Shown piece by piece: positions 1 to 15,099 of a stretch of 64,000 nt of DNA. The stretch is from assembly GCF_051622035.1 (NCBI RefSeq), contig NC_135365.1:6913501-6977500 (forward strand), written 5' to 3'. A program made the position numbers and the translations under genes. Origin of the DNA: Arctopsyche grandis. Taxonomy: Eukaryota; Arthropoda; Insecta; Trichoptera; Hydropsychidae. The notes under the pieces are model-generated. The model was given only the letters and a program-made list of their open reading frames with translations. It had not been told where the DNA came from and ran no database searches. The number at the start of each line of letters is the position of its first letter. Position 1 is the first letter of the stretch.

Positions 1-9
1 TATTACACG

Positions 10-271
10 CTTTTATTAACTTCACTCTGTTAGTTCAGTGTCATTCCTGCCCGTCAAAAAATTGTGGTCTGATTGCTAACTACATACTTCCACTTTTTAG
101 ATCGCTTTGATATTTTACCAACATAAGACATTGAAGTAAGCTTATTTCTCCAACATTAAGCTAGAGGGGTTTAATCGTTAACAAACCATTAAAAATTACG
201 TCGGAATCTTGTGCTAGATCGATGCGATGACAGCTAGCTATTCAACCGCGACTTTTTACCGCCCCTTCACA
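10..271 (+). repeat. Left copy of an inverted pair flanking a Rim exon
   Basis: Inverted relative to 5959-6221: shared blocks include TTCACTCTGTTAGTTCA, GCCCGTCAAAAAATTGTG and ACATTGAAGTAAGCT. Similarity is roughly 75-80% by eye. Either two independent insertions of one repeat or long inverted ends of a 6.2-kb unit enclosing the exon at 2796. Confidence 0.75.
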
Positions 272-369
272 ACTCAATTTAACAGTGGTAAAAGTTACTT
301 TTTTCACTCTCATTTATTTTCATGTACGCACAGATGAAAATGTATGTACTTACAAATATTACAAGAATT

Positions 370-560
370 TAAGTCGTGAAGGGACACGTGGTACAGATCA
401 ATTAGATTCGCATAGTACTTTAGAGTTAAGAGCACATTTATTTCATATGCAGCATACCAACATGAACATACACTCGGCCCAAGTGTGCTAACTTAATCAT
501 ATATAATTTAATCAAATTCCGAGTTTGGAAACTAAATCCTACATTCATATAAACAGCAGC
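370..560 (+). repeat. Single copy of the 8520-9080 repeat family
   Basis: Contains GCAGCATACCAACATGAACA, ACACTCGGCCCAAGTGTGC and AACTAAATCCTACATT, the same order as in the tandem units at 8520-9080. Confidence 0.65.
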
Positions 561-597
561 ATATACTAGTGGTTCAGATTCAAATGACTAACTGTGT

Positions 598-935
598 ATA
601 TTTTTATTTTTTATTTACATATTAGCCACAATGACATTACAGAATAATCTAACGCGTCATTGTGACCAGACATATAAGCATAATAAGCAAATAATATATA
701 AGAAAATAAGCGAGACATGTATGTATGTTATAAATAATAAATTTTTGAAACCATTTTCAAATAATGATGCCATAGCGGGTAGGATGGTTTTTGCCAATTT
801 GATGGAGGAACAATGCTTCAAAAATAAAATTAGTTAAATGGGAAACTCTAATGGGAAACGATCGACTTGGAGTCACAAATATCCAAGTCTGACCAGCAGC
901 ATTTTAGATTATACTTGGAATAAATTATTTTCAAT
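598..935 (-). mobile_element. tRNA-type SINE, copy 1
   Basis: Reverse-oriented member of the family defined by a tRNA-like head and the body phrase CGATCGACTTGGAGTCACAA. It meets copy 2 almost head to head. The head is degraded here. Confidence 0.7.
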
Positions 936-1440
936 CGATATCTGCTGGCTAATCCGTATATCCAGCAAAATAGACTAATGGTTAGCATATAATTCTTTCG
1001 AACATAGTGGTCATGGGTTCGATTCCCACTGATTGCTGCTGGCCAGACCTTGGTTTGTGACTACGGGTTGATCGTTTCCTATCAGAGTTTGTCAATTTAT
1101 CTGATTTTCATTAAAACGGTTCCAACAAATTGACAACCTTTACCCAATTCTCGAAATTTTCGATTTTTCAGTATCTTGAATTGTGCTGATTTGTATAAAA
1201 ATGCTGCAAATTTGTCCATAAATGTCTCGCGAATTTCGAGTTTTTCAGGGTCTCGAAATTTAACGGTTTATATAAAAAAAAAAGCTCCGAAAATGTAAGT
1301 TTATCAAAAATTATCAATAGATGTTTCTATGATACTTTATTAAAATTATTCTAAAAAAATTATATATTGATGTTTGTGATTGGCCAGGAAGGTGCATTGG
1401 GGCTTGTCTGTTAGGTCTCCCTGGTATATATGTATATACA
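936..1440 (+). mobile_element. tRNA-type SINE, copy 2
   Basis: Plus-oriented: tRNA-like head with B-box GGTTCGATTCCCACT near 1017, body GCTGGCCAGACCTTGGTTTG, then a tail ending near GGTCTCCCTGGTATATATG. Degenerate; not a functional tRNA. Confidence 0.72.
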
Positions 1441-2795
1441 TATGTATGTAAAAATAAAATATATATAAAGCTGCGTCCAAATTAAAATGTAACGCGCACG
1501 CAGGTAAACATTACAAATGCCCTGTATGTCCATGTTCGTCCGTGCACGCCTTACGTGTCCGTGTTTGTCTATGCGCGACGCAACAGCTTCTGAAATAAGT
1601 ATGTATGTAGATATTGTATAGTGTTTTATTTTCGTTCGTTCGTTAAAATTTAAAAGCTTATTACTTTTGATGAGATCTGGCTCGTGACGAGTTAATCTTC
1701 AGAGCATTGTTTAACAAAGAACGACGTAGCTTTTGTTCGTTAGCGCGAACGCATATTATTATTATGATTTAACTTGAGTTGAGTTTGACTTACGAGGGAT
1801 TTCTGTATAATCCCCATGAAAATCTCTGCATAACAAAGCGAAATTTTAAAACGTCCCCTTGTATATTGGAAGAGTTTCAAAATTAGACCTGAAAAAAACC
1901 TTAATTCCAGATACCATTCGCTTTGATTATCTATTCATAGATGAACACCGTTAATTATACATTACTTAAATGAAACAAAAACTAAATTAAAATAGTTGAA
2001 CTAATTTCATATCATAGTATGTATATACATACCTTTGGCTATGTTCGGTATTAATTTAAGAATTTTATTATGGCTCGTTTTAATTCTGTTAATTTTTTAA
2101 TGGATCTCTCGTATTTCGTACCCCGTGAACGGGTTTGTTTTCATCCCATTGATTCGCCCCGTTCAAAAGTGATATCATTACATTTCATATTTAATTAAGT
2201 TTTACATATTTTCGGACTGATTATATCTTTGACTTTCATTTTATATTTAATTCATATTTTTATGTCGTCTCTCTGCAGGGATATTTTAATTAAAGGTTGC
2301 CCCAAAATATTATACCTTCCTTTTTCTATGGACGGACTTTGACAGGGCTACATTAATGCCTCAAATTTTAAATAAAATCAAGATGGAGACTATGTAATTA
2401 AATTTTATACATTTTAGCGGGTCGTTTCATATTATATATTCACAAAGAATTTCATTTATAAGTTAGACGCATTGTCTGACGGTTGGTTGGCAGACTGCGC
2501 ATGCGCAGTGTAGGTCTGATTGTCTATACGAACAATCATGGATGTTATAAAATAAGGGCTAAGATGGTTATTTAGTCACACTGATGATTGTTCGTACATA
2601 CATCACAAAGAAATGATGATGAGATTTTTTTAATAGTTCAAATTCAATGCGTGCACCTGGATATTAGTATATTATGTTTTGATATATTTCTATAAAATTT
2701 TGAGTTCATAGTCTCTAAAGGCATTGAAAAATTGGATTTGTATTAATCTACTATGAATTTCATTTGATAATTTATATATTCTTTATTTTTCACAG

Positions 2796-3022
2796 ACCGG
2801 ATATAACTGCTCTGGTGACCCGAGGAGCACTTCCGGCCGGTCGAACTGGTCCACCACCCGGCTCAGGAGATCCAGTATGTCCTGGCTCACCTCCACTGCC
2901 AACTCGTCAACAATCTGTGGATGGTGAAGCCATCAGGATAGTCATCCACGACGTGGATGGAGCTGGAGCTGCCAAACGCAGAGTTCTACTTCGCAGAGAT
3001 CCAGCAGATAAAGCACACAGAA
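2796..3022 (+). CDS. Rim: Rim exon: Pro/Gly linker and start of PDZ
   Basis: Acceptor CACAG then ACCGG; donor GTATGC. It encodes [16 protein letters not shown], a proline-rich stretch, then [10 protein letters not shown], the first PDZ strand region. It begins at the third base of a codon and ends with one base of the next, which pairs with the following exon. It is GC-richer than its surroundings. Exons before it are outside the window. Confidence 0.88.
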
Positions 3023-6000
3023 GTATGCACAAAAGATTTTCTATTTATGATTTTTAGAATATCATATGAATTGAATAATCGATCAATTTAAATTGTGTTA
3101 AATTGGTAGCCCGACTTAAGTGCGAGAGACAAAAAGGCCTGACATAACCTTCAAAACCGTGGGAGACAAACCCGTCCCGGCAAAAAGTTGTTACGGGGAC
3201 AAGTAGGAGATGGTGTAGAATATTATAGTCACAGATTTTGTCAAATGATTATATTCTTTAATTAGCAGTAAATATAAACAAGACTAATATACAAGTTTGT
3301 ATTACAAGTTACTAGTCTCGATGTCCTACCACAAGTTACTAGTAAGGCAGTTTAATCACAAGTGAGGTTCAATAGATCTAACATGAGCATTTATACACAA
3401 AAGAATGATAAACTTCAACCAATCACAGAATTTTGGTAAATAACAAAGTGATTAAGATACAGAGCAACATCCGTGTGAAGACAGTTTTAATATTTGATTT
3501 ATGTATCCTTTGAGAGTATCGAGACATTTTTGAGTAGAAACACAATTTATCATAGAGATAAATAGAGATAATATTTTAGGGTTTACACGTATCGTGGGAC
3601 AAAATGCAGCTATAGCAATAAAGATTATTAAAAGTAATACTTTGTATTTCAACAGGTCATTAACTATGTCGTCTTATATAACAATCGTGTTAGAAACTCG
3701 CATAAATTATAATAGATAAAAGTTAAGTAGATAGGGTTGAACAGAATAGTTGATTGTACAGGATGGAAGCAATAGAGATATTGAAAGTCTCATAATTAAT
3801 GAGGGATAGCTTTAAGAGATTACATAATAAATAGTTAAAAATGAAACAGATGTTCAAACTTAAGGTTAAAGGGTATTATACATAAGTATATACATAGGTT
3901 GTAAGATCCTACCACATAACAAAGTGGTCAATGACAAAACCGCGCCAGAATATTTGAAAAAAATAAGATATTGTTGCGTAGGTGTAGGTGGAGGATCCAA
4001 GTAAAAAGTCAAAGTCGTTTCACAGCATTTATTGGTGATTAAGGAGATACACGTGCTGGCAGTGATCCGTCCAGAATGTCTTGATATTGTCTAAGTACCT
4101 CCTTATAAAGGACAGGTCGCTCAGGGCATCTTCCTCGACACGTTTGTTATAGTCACGTACGAGGTATCTGGTCTCACGGTCTCGCGCAGTCAGTTCTGAG
4201 AATCCTAGTGGTAAGTGACTGGGTGCCGTTACCGACCGCTAAGTCTATCCATTGTTTAACCGACTTGCACTTAGTCCGTAGATAATCCTCAAAAACCAAT
4301 TATAACGGTGGCAGGAACGCGACGTCTCACGCTCGTCCAGATTTTGGAAAATAGCTATGCCTAATCCGAGGGTTTGGTGCATCCGCTCTAAAATCGCCAG
4401 ATTAACAGAACGGCAGCTTTAAACGTAATTCTCGTTTTCTCGAATGATAGATTGCACATCTGATGACGAGTAACTTTTCGATGTGCACAGATGCAATTAT
4501 TAAAATTGAGTTGGATCTTTCTGGCGAGTTTAATAAGGCAAGATTCGGAACTTATCGAATCTTGCCTTATTAAACTCGCCTGAAAGATCCAACTCAATTT
4601 TAATAATTACCATTTTAATAATTGCATCTGTGCACATCGAAAGGTTACCCGTCATCTGATGTGCAATCTATCATTCGAGAAGATGAGAATTGCATTTAAA
4701 GCAGCCGTCCGTTAATCTTTCGTTCAATTTGTCTGGCGATTTTAGAGCGGATGCACGGCATCCCTAATCCGAGGGTCTCTTTTGTTGCACTCGAAACCAC
4801 TTAAGCCGCCTGATAATGCCGATTGCGGCGTATGTTACAATATCAAAGTCGAAATCGAAGTAGAAGTCGAAATCGAAATAGTCGGTTTTGTCTTTCGCAG
4901 TTTTGATGCCTCGAAGTTATGTCGGGGCGGTTACACCGGGGCGCTTTTGTACCGAGCGCTTTTGACTGGATACCAGTAAGCTAGACTTTATACGATGTAA
5001 CTTTTCTAATAGATCCAGTGCTGAAAAGTCGAAATTTTCATTGTTCACCCCGACCCAATACAAATATACATACATACATTCTATAAATAGGGGCTGAAAC
5101 CACTCGGGGGAGGGTTTATAGTCTCCGCGAGGTTTTATGGAGTAGGTCGGTTATCTATGGGGTTGGAGAGGTGAAGACCTGTTGCTGGAATTTTCGCACC
5201 TCCATAATGACATTGTGAGGGCGTGGGAGTACCTTGGGAGGGTTATAATCAGGTAGCCGAGCGAATTGCTCGCATGCCTTCCCACGGACCACCACTTGAG
5301 AAGCTCGAGGGTGAGCAACCCACCCTTTCGCAATCCAAGCACGGCCATCTCCGTTTCTATGTATGTATATTTGAAGTATCGTGGAGTTTTCTGCTTGGGT
5401 TCATTTATACGTTAGTCAAAAAAATTGCTTTTCTTCATGGTTTCGAGTATTCTTATGACTGCTAGAATGATTTGGGTTTACTTTTTTTACTAAATTTCAA
5501 TTGCTTTCATGAATAAGGGAGTTGTCTTTTGTGTGGTCCGTTTTTTATTCGCAACATTCTATGTATTTCTACTTGAACTTCTACTTCTACTGTACGATAT
5601 AAGTCATGATTTATTTATAAATTGCTTCCTAGGGTTAACGAGATCGAATGAATTGTAAGTTTTGGGTTTATTTTTATAAAATAAAGGCCTACAAACAAAG
5701 CTATTATCTTCCCCATTATCTGTTTTAGATATCGTTACCTACGATATTAGTACATATGATGGTTGGACAATTACTTTAACAAGACCTTTTGTTGCTAATA
5801 ATCGAAGTGAAACATAAAAGAGGTTTGTAAAAATAATGCCGTTTTGAGATCATACTGTCAAAAAAAATAGATTGACGCAAAATATTTACTTAAAGCCTGT
5901 AATATAAAGTATATATAATATAGTGTGGATAGAATAGCTTTTATAACAGAACAACTATTTATACTGTAAGTTGCAAAGGGGCGGTAGAAGGAGCGGCATT

Positions 6001-9000
6001 AATAGCTTTCATCGCTCTGATCTGAATTATTTTTAATGATAATCGTTAATGATTAAACTCCTCTAGCTTTATGTCAAAGACATTAGCTTACTTCAATGTT
6101 AGCTAACCCCCGTATGTCAGTAAAATATCAAACCGAACTAAAGAGTGGAAGTGGTTAACAATCAGATCACAATTTTTTGACGGGCAGAAATGACATTGAA
6201 CTAACAGAGTGAAGCTAATAAAATAACTGCCTACTTATTTTCATAAAATGTGAACAATTTTCTTCTCTTTAAATTTTTAAATCGCATTTGAGTCAAACTT
6301 CGACAAAAAGCTTTCCATATCAACTATCAAGATTTTATTGAATAGCCCTGTGCAACGAAAAATGACCAGAGTGGAGCTTATAAATCTTTACTAAGTTTGA
6401 CTCATTGAGTTGAATATGAGAATGATTTTTATTTGTTCGCTCCCGTTTATATGATAGTATACTAGTGAATAGCCCGATGAAATATCATCGCATGGGTATA
6501 AAATTATTATATACTCGTATAAAACTAAAAAAAAATCCGGAACCGAAACCGTTATTTTCGTAGACTCTCATAGATAGTTTTCAATTCTTTATTTGTAATA
6601 ATTTTCAATTCTTAAAGTTAACGTTAACAAAATGTTAATAAAAGTTAACAAAATGTAATATTTTCCGATTATACACAAACGGTCATTGACCTCGTAACGT
6701 TGAATATTATTATTACACATAACAAATTACGTGCATATACATATGATGTGTATTTACAACACGTATTCTGGGCGAAGATATGGCGTGCGGCGCGGGGTCG
6801 TGAGAACATTTCGTTTGGATCGGAGGGTTCGATTCCCGGCACCCGTGGTTAATGAAATCAAGTTTTTTCTTGAATATCGTCAAAATATAAATAATTTAAA
6901 TTTAGATAAAAATAAATATATAAAAAAATGGTTCAAAACCTCGCTAAATGAAATTATTAAAATTACGTATTTTTATATGGCGAGAAGGAATATTTCAATT
7001 AATGTTTAAAAAAAAAAGGCGAAATGAAGAATTGGATTTGGCGTGATGTAAATGACCATTAGCTCAATTTAGACCTATATTCAGGCTATTTGGGGTGATC
7101 GGTTCGAGTCGCGACAAAGTCGTCTCGTCGAAAAATGAATTTATCGATTTTTATCGATTCATTCATTATGTTCGGCGAGAGTTAGGACACTCACACACAC
7201 ATGCACACATACACACACACCCACACACACACAGATTACCGTCTTTATATATATATGATTATATTAGTTTTTAAGAAAAGCAAAATTTTTCTGCTGTTTT
7301 TTGGTTTTTTAGTCAAAATCTAGTATCGTTGTGTTCAAAGTGATTATTGAAATCAATAGTCAAATATATTTTCTATTGATTTAATTTTTTATTGCTTTGA
7401 AATACTATTGCTATTTCTTTCTCAATCTATTTTATGTAAAAAAATACTAATTCGAATGTTAAATGATTTTAAATTGAGTGAAAAAAATGCAGTTGTTGAA
7501 ACCCGTGCACGTAAAAATATATAGGTAGTGCAAGTGAGATGACTACATACGTTTTGAGATGATTTTTTGTTGCTTTATGTAATTAAGGAGAACAAAAGGA
7601 GAGCACCCCCCCCCCTTTAAACATTCTAATTATGAAGTAACAGTTCTCAGAAATATATATTTATGTACATATATGTAGCTTAGACAAATATACAAGCTCC
7701 ACGAACTCTCGAGCTTAAAACCCACGCAGTAAGTAGTGAATTCGCATTATTTTTTAACTGAGCGTTTGTAAATAATAAAGGGACGTTTAATTGAATCAAA
7801 GGATTGATAGAATTGTTCGTTTCAGTCGAAATCTGTAATTAAGGGCGCTTTTCAATGGGGACTTAATTGGGTTTAAGCGTAAGCTTCAAGCCGTAACGTC
7901 TACTGCGAACAATTAACGGAGTGCTTTAGACTTTAATTAAAATCAATAACGAGATCGTTTCCCCCCCTGAGAAAATATAACCGTTTGTTATATTGCTTAT
8001 TGCTCGTCATAATCATTTTTATGGTGCAAGCTAGCAAAAGCACCAGAGGTTGCTAATTTTATGGTACAAATGCTTTTATTGCGCTAAAGCTCCACAGTTT
8101 AAGAATATCGTCGCAAAGTTGTGAAAATTAATTGACTTAAATAGCCGTACTTGATCTTGAGTCATATCTCTTCACTTCAGACTGTTTTGTCAGATTCTAT
8201 CTACATATTTAATGTACAATACTTATTCAATGTCATTCGCCTGCTTGAGGTAGGGTTATAAGACGCTTCTATTTGAACGAGATTGTCCCAAATTATACAT
8301 ACATAGATGTAAATGTAAAACGGTTACAATTGTTGGCCAGTGTATAGTTGATGGCTGCTTAAACTAATACGATATACTCGCGTGAATTTATGGCATATAT
8401 ATGTAGATGTTAATACATATGTATATTACAGCTAATGCTACAGTTGTTGGCCAGTGTATAGTTAACGGCTTCTTGAACTAATACACTTAAGTGAATCTAT
8501 AGCAAAAATATAAAACAAATAAGTAGAAATGGATCATTTGGTTGCGGCGCATTATGCAACATACCAACATAGCACACACTCGACCCACCTATGCTAATTT
8601 AATCATTCATACGTGCATTATATGATTACTAAATCCTATATAGTACATTACATATATGTAAATTTGTGAAGATACTCGTGATAGATATCAATAAGACCTG
8701 GGCCATGTTTATTTCTCGATTTGCCAAAACGAACTGTTGTTTGTTTGCGGTGCTCTTCAACATACCAACATTAGCACACACTCCACCCAAGCATGCCAAC
8801 TTAATCACTTATACGTGCATTATTTTTAATTCGATAACTAAATCCTATATAATACATATGTATGTTATATTCAATTCGTGAAGAAACATGTGGTTCATGC
8901 CAATGAGACTCGCTTTTAGCGCTTTAAACCATTGTTATTTCTCGATGCGCCGAAACGAACTGTCGTTTAATTGCGGCGCAATGCAGCATACCAACTTAAG

Positions 9001-12000
9001 CACACACTCGACCCAAGTATGCCAACTTAATCATTGATACGTGCAATATTCTATGTTTGATAACTAAACCCTGCGTAATGACAAAAGACAAATAATGGGG
9101 TATCGGGAAATAATAATGAAGTGATTGAAAATAGTGAAAGAGTTATTGAAAATGGTGAAAAAATTATAATAATGTCAAATGTCAAAGTTGAGTTGCAGTG
9201 ATAGCTGCAATTCGACAACCGAATATGTGATGACCGATTCTGTGTGTTGCAGTGAAAACTGCATTATTTTGTTTCGTGTCTCCATGGCTTGAACTCTCTC
9301 CTACAGCTCCCGAGGATGGCTTCGCTGTAGCTTTTCTTCCTTCTCTGGTGACTTTGTTCCACGGCCCATCTTGGATCCCACTTCTGACGACCAGTGTTGC
9401 GTAGGGGTGGGTGGAGGATCCAAGTAAAAGGCCTTAGTCGTTTCACAGCATTTATCGATGATTAAGGAGATACACGCACTGGCAGTACTCAGTCCAGAAT
9501 GACATGATATCGCCTACGTACCGCCTTATAAGGGGTAGATCTCTCAGGACGTCTAATCTTTTTACCTATTGTATAGTCACGTATTCAGATATCTCTTCCC
9601 ACGGTATGGGTCAGTTCTGCGAAGGGATTAATAACGGTCATTGTTTAGCCTATATGCACTTAGAGTCTAGATATAATCGCTATCGCCTCTAAGTGCAAGC
9701 ACTTAGTTAATCCGTTAACAGATAATCCTTGAACGGTCACACAGTCTCTGGGATTCTATTCGCTTAATCGGCGGTGTACGTAACAATACTTTTCCTCGAA
9801 GTGAATTTTTTTTAAATGCTTTTTATTATTACAAAATTATGTTCACAATATATCTTATATCTATTTTAATAGCTACTGATCTACTGGTCATTTTCTATTT
9901 TACAATTTATTTTAATTTGGTTAGTAATCATAGTAGTATATTATTCTAATGCTAATTTACAGCATAATAGGAAAAATAGCTCAAAAACCTATTAACCTCG
10001 AAGTGAATAAATGTTATTTGATAGTTTAAAATAAAATTAGAAATGGGGAGTTGGAGGCAGGAAAAATATTTTTGACACAGGCGGCCGAGCTCCTCGAGGC
10101 GGGCCTGATGGGCATTCAAGCATTTTATAACCACGTATATTTGCCAGTACTGATCTAAGCCCTATGTACTAACCTTGAGATTATCCGCTATTGAATCTTT
10201 TTTTTTAATATACTTTTCTTTATCTTTGATCCACAGCTCGAGGATTCGGAATGCGTGTTGTGGGAGGAAAGGTCGGTCCCGACGGACGTTTGTTTGCGTA
10301 CATAGTTTGGACGGTTCCCGGAGGACCTGCCGAAAAGGGAGGCTTGCAACAGGGCGATAAGGTAAGCAAATACCCAATAAAGGTAAGGTTTCGCTTCATC
10401 GGGGTCATTACGTTCGATTTATTGCGACCGATCGGACCGCCGTTTAGATGCCTCTCGATAAATTGAAAATTCCCACCTCACCCCGTCAGAGGCGAAATTC
10501 AATATTGTGTCGCACGAGAATGGACACATCTCCCTCATTGTGGGGGAAATTGGAAGTCTGCAATTTCATAACATATAATATAGAGGACGTTCTATTTACC
10601 AAGGCCCACTTCCACTCCACGTGAAAGTTGCGCACGCCACGTTTGTGTACTGACCACCGCTTTTGCGCAGTTTTTTCGAGGAGTGGGAGTGGGCCTTCGT
10701 AAGCGCACAGATCTCTGCAAACATAGGGTAAATCGGACTCATTTGGGAAAGTGAAACGATACAACGCTACTGAATACGATCTTTACTATCACTGTCATTT
10801 ATTTATTTTACATATATACCAGGATGGCCTTACAGGTAAACCCCGATGTGCCTTCCAGGCTAATTACAAACAATGCAGCATTTTTATTACAAGTCGTTGA
10901 ATTACGAGACACTGACAAACTCGCAAATTAACGAGACAACTATGAATTGTACATAAATTTTATTGTACATTAATCATACTCAAATAGTGGTGACATAGTA
11001 GGTAGGAAGGATTTTTAGCCAATTTTAAACGGGAACCGTTTCAACAATGAAATCAGAGAAAATTGGCAAACTCTGATAGGAAACGATTGACCTGGAGTCA
11101 AAAATATCCAAGTCTGACCAGCAACGCTACAGATGTACTTAGAAAAATTCTTTTCAATCGAGGTCAGCTCATGAGATCGAACCCGGCACCTCTCAGTGTT
11201 AAGCAGAAGCTTAACGACTGAGCTATGCTGCTGGCTGAATATGAATTGTCCCATTTTATAATTATAAGTGGCCTTATACATATATGTATGTTACAGTCAA
11301 AGTGTGTTTTAATATATTCCAATTGGCGTTTTAGTTCATTCATATTCGAATATAATTCAACTAGTAAATTATATTTCTACAAGCGCAAATACACTTTCAA
11401 CAATGTGTGACAGTTGTTTTAATTTTGAAACCTCTGATTTAATTACGAATGCTCCAGAATTAAATAATGAGTTAATATTTACTAGGTATTATGTAGTACC
11501 ATATTATGACAATTCTAAGAATGTGTTTTAAACAAAAATTTCCAACTGAATTTACTAGTCGATTGACTTTTTCAAGAAAATCATCTTACCAAATACCAAC
11601 TTGTAATTAAACTGTATTTTCAGCTGTAATATATTTTGAGCAGTTGAAATGTAATTCGCCATATGAATCAACTTGCCTGGGCTGGACGGAATATATTCCA
11701 ACTGGTCAAAATATAATACAACTGGAAATACACTTCAACTGTAATGGTAGTTGGTACCAGGCTAGATATAATTAATTCCAACTAGTCAAAATATATTACA
11801 ATTGGAAGATACACTTCAACTGTAAGATACGTATATATAAAATAAGTGTATAGTATAATTCTGTACTTATTGTAAATGCTATCCACAGGAAAAATCTCTT
11901 TCGACGTACACGTTTATTATATTCTGATTCGTTCAAGTGGTAAATTTCAAATGGAAAATGGCAACATTCATATGCATAGCCTCGTACATATTTTCTTTTG

Positions 12001-15000
12001 AGATTGTTTTCAATTAAAGCCGACCGGGTACACTTATACATGTACGAAACTGTACTTTCGTACGTTCCACTTCATTTTGCATTGTTCCGCGTCGAATCGT
12101 GAATTCATTGAAATTCACCAAGCATAGAAACAAAACGTCGATGGAGAACTTGGAGCGCAATTAAGAAAAGAAAACAGGAACCGAGTTCATTATTGGGTTC
12201 GAATCGAAGAAATTCAATTTCGACAGAGTTTCGACTCGGTTCGAACTTCTCGGTTCGAGGGAAAAAAACCACACACGGGCTCACTTTTGTCATAGCTTTT
12301 ACATACATATATAAGTATCATATCTGTACCTATGTTTGACATGTATACTTATTTAGGTATTAGAATGGGGAGGTGTCCCATTGACTGATCGCAGCTTCGA
12401 GGAGGTGTGCTCGGTGATGGACCGCGCTGGAGATATGGTAGAGCTTCTGGTCGAACATGCCACCGATTTGAGAATGTGCGATTTACTTGAGGAGCCACGC
12501 AGACTTGATCAACCTCAGCCACCATCAGGATTGGCAATAGGTAATAATTTCATTTTTAATAAGTCGAATCCTCGTTCCTTCACTTTTAAATCAATAAAAA
12601 AAAATCCAATTTCCATGGCTTAAAATCTTTCCGAAAGGACCTCGCTCAGGACTTCAATTATAAATGCTTTTATGGGGATGGTTGGAATGAAACTGTTTAA
12701 TATGATGGATGGGGAGGAAGTAAAGTGGTATCCACCGACATATCCGAACCAGTGCCAACTCATAGGATGGCAACACAGGTTCAACCATGTCGTAGGATCT
12801 CCCTCCCCACAATTTGTTCTTTGATTTTGAACTTCTTAATTTTGTATTAATATATTCGGTCTGCTGTAGGAAGACTATTAGGAAAAACGTGCATGCTGTC
12901 TCTTACACCGCCTCTCGACCAATAGCATTTCGTGCAGAAAGTAGAACATTGTACGCGCGAATTAGGTTCGGTGATTACTAGTCAAATGTGAACCAGTCAC
13001 AGGACAACCGGTCGCTCTAGATCGGTCACACGTGATCACCCGTCACACTAAAACTGGTCACGAGAAAACTGGTCATACCCTAAAACTGGTCACACCCGAA
13101 AATTGGTCACAAAAAAACTGGTCACACCCAAAAATAAAAAAATTGGTCGAATTTTTGACCAGTTTTAGTGTTGCGGGTGATCACGTGTGACCGATCTAGA
13201 GCAACCGGTTGACCTGTGACTGGTTCACATATGACTAGTAGTCCGTTTACCGCGAATTGCTATTGGTCGAGATGGGGTGTAAAGGACAGCATGTGGGTTT
13301 TACATAAGTGTCTTCCTACAGCAGATGGATTATAACAGGGTCATACTAAAACAATATACGTACATATGTATGTACAGGATGACCTCGAGGAGCATTGTCA
13401 ATTCTAAAAAAGCAAAATAAAATTAATTTAAAAAAAAAACACAATTTAGCTAATGTAACATATTTGAGGGGATATGCCATATGTATGAATTTGATTTTTT
13501 TCTTCATTATATTACCCGTGGTTCACAATTCCTTAACCCATTCTAAAATGATTGGTCGGCTGGGGACAGTTCCATGCTGGCTGACATTGAAATGAAGAAA
13601 AAATGTTTATTTCGAGCCAGGCCACACCGGGTGACTTAAGGACAACTCTGTGAGTGACTTTGTTAACCAAGTGTGGTGGCTTGTGGTCACTCTTGGTCAC
13701 CCAATTCAGGCAACCTGAGGTGACAAAGAATCCGCTTGTAAGCAGGGTATGTGTGTTGACCATATCCCGGCCTATGAAAACACGGTCGTGTTTGTAAGAG
13801 GATCGTTTTATTTATGTTCAGTTTATACAAGAGTTATTTTATGTACGAAGGAGCTGGTTGCTCAACTTCGAAGAAGTGGGCTAGCTGAACTCCAGAGGTT
13901 CACTCTGGCGTCTGGAGCTGGTGTGTCGGTTTATATACGATACGCAATACGCGGCCGTATGCAAAATGTCGTCAGCATTGCAGCTGCGTCTCGGGGTTCC
14001 CGTCTGCTCGCGTTTGTGAGGTGACATCAGCGTCTGGACGTCGTTTGTTTTGCAGCTGCGCCATGACATTAGCGTCTGGAATGCGGGTAATACAGATACA
14101 ATGTATTCCTAAACGCTCAATATAAATATGACGATGCAGACACACATGCTAATAGTTACATATTTTACCATAAAGTTTTCAATACGTGACAATACAGTTA
14201 TACGTGTTGTTTTTGTTTGTTCACTATATTGTCACATTGTTTTTTCACTATAGAGTCACCTAAGGTCGTTGGCAACTGACCGATTTTGGTACCCTTACAA
14301 CGCTATACATTTTGAGGAATCAGACCCAGTGCAAGCAACCGTTTTCAACAGCGGGGTGACTTTAAGACCTGGGAAACCGATGAGTTTCCTGGTGTGGCAT
14401 GCTCCATGCAACTTCATACATTTGAGTTGCACGCGCAATAAAATCACCCACAGAGTTGCCCGCAAGTCACCCGGTGTGGCCGGGCTCACTCCCGCTATCA
14501 CTGAGTCACCGTTTGTAACAATATATGCGTCGTATATAAACATGCTGCGTTCAACCGACCGATTCATTGCTACTGAATACAAAATGGTGATCCATTAGAA
14601 AGTGAATGGCCTTACCCTCTTCAACTCTCCCTTCCAGGAGTACTAACCCATAAAAAATTAACATGCTCCTCGTGTACGTTTTATGTTTTATTTATTTATT
14701 TGAATAATATAACTAAATAATACTAATAATTGTCTATTTATTTGTAGAAGCGCCCGAAACGGACAAGACTCCTTCGTCTCCGACGCGTCGAAAATTACCA
14801 AAAACTCCGGTATAATAAACCAAAAAAATGTTACTTTTAATGTTTCTTCTTCTCAATTTGATTCACATTATTGGACGAAAATCACCTTTTTAAATACTAT
14901 ATATATATTTATTACATTGACAAAATTGAAAATATGTATTAAATTATCGCCATTCCTACCATATTCTGATTATTTGGCTTGTATTTTTTTGCTTTTTATA

Positions 15001-15003
15001 TCA

Positions 15004-15099
<96 letters not shown>

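Noticed and set aside
6770-6850. Functional tRNA gene
   Set aside because: A B-box is present but the acceptor and anticodon arms do not pair convincingly.
8520-9080. CRISPR-like array
   Set aside because: Units are about 200 bp, diverged and without regular spacers; this is eukaryotic tandem repeat.
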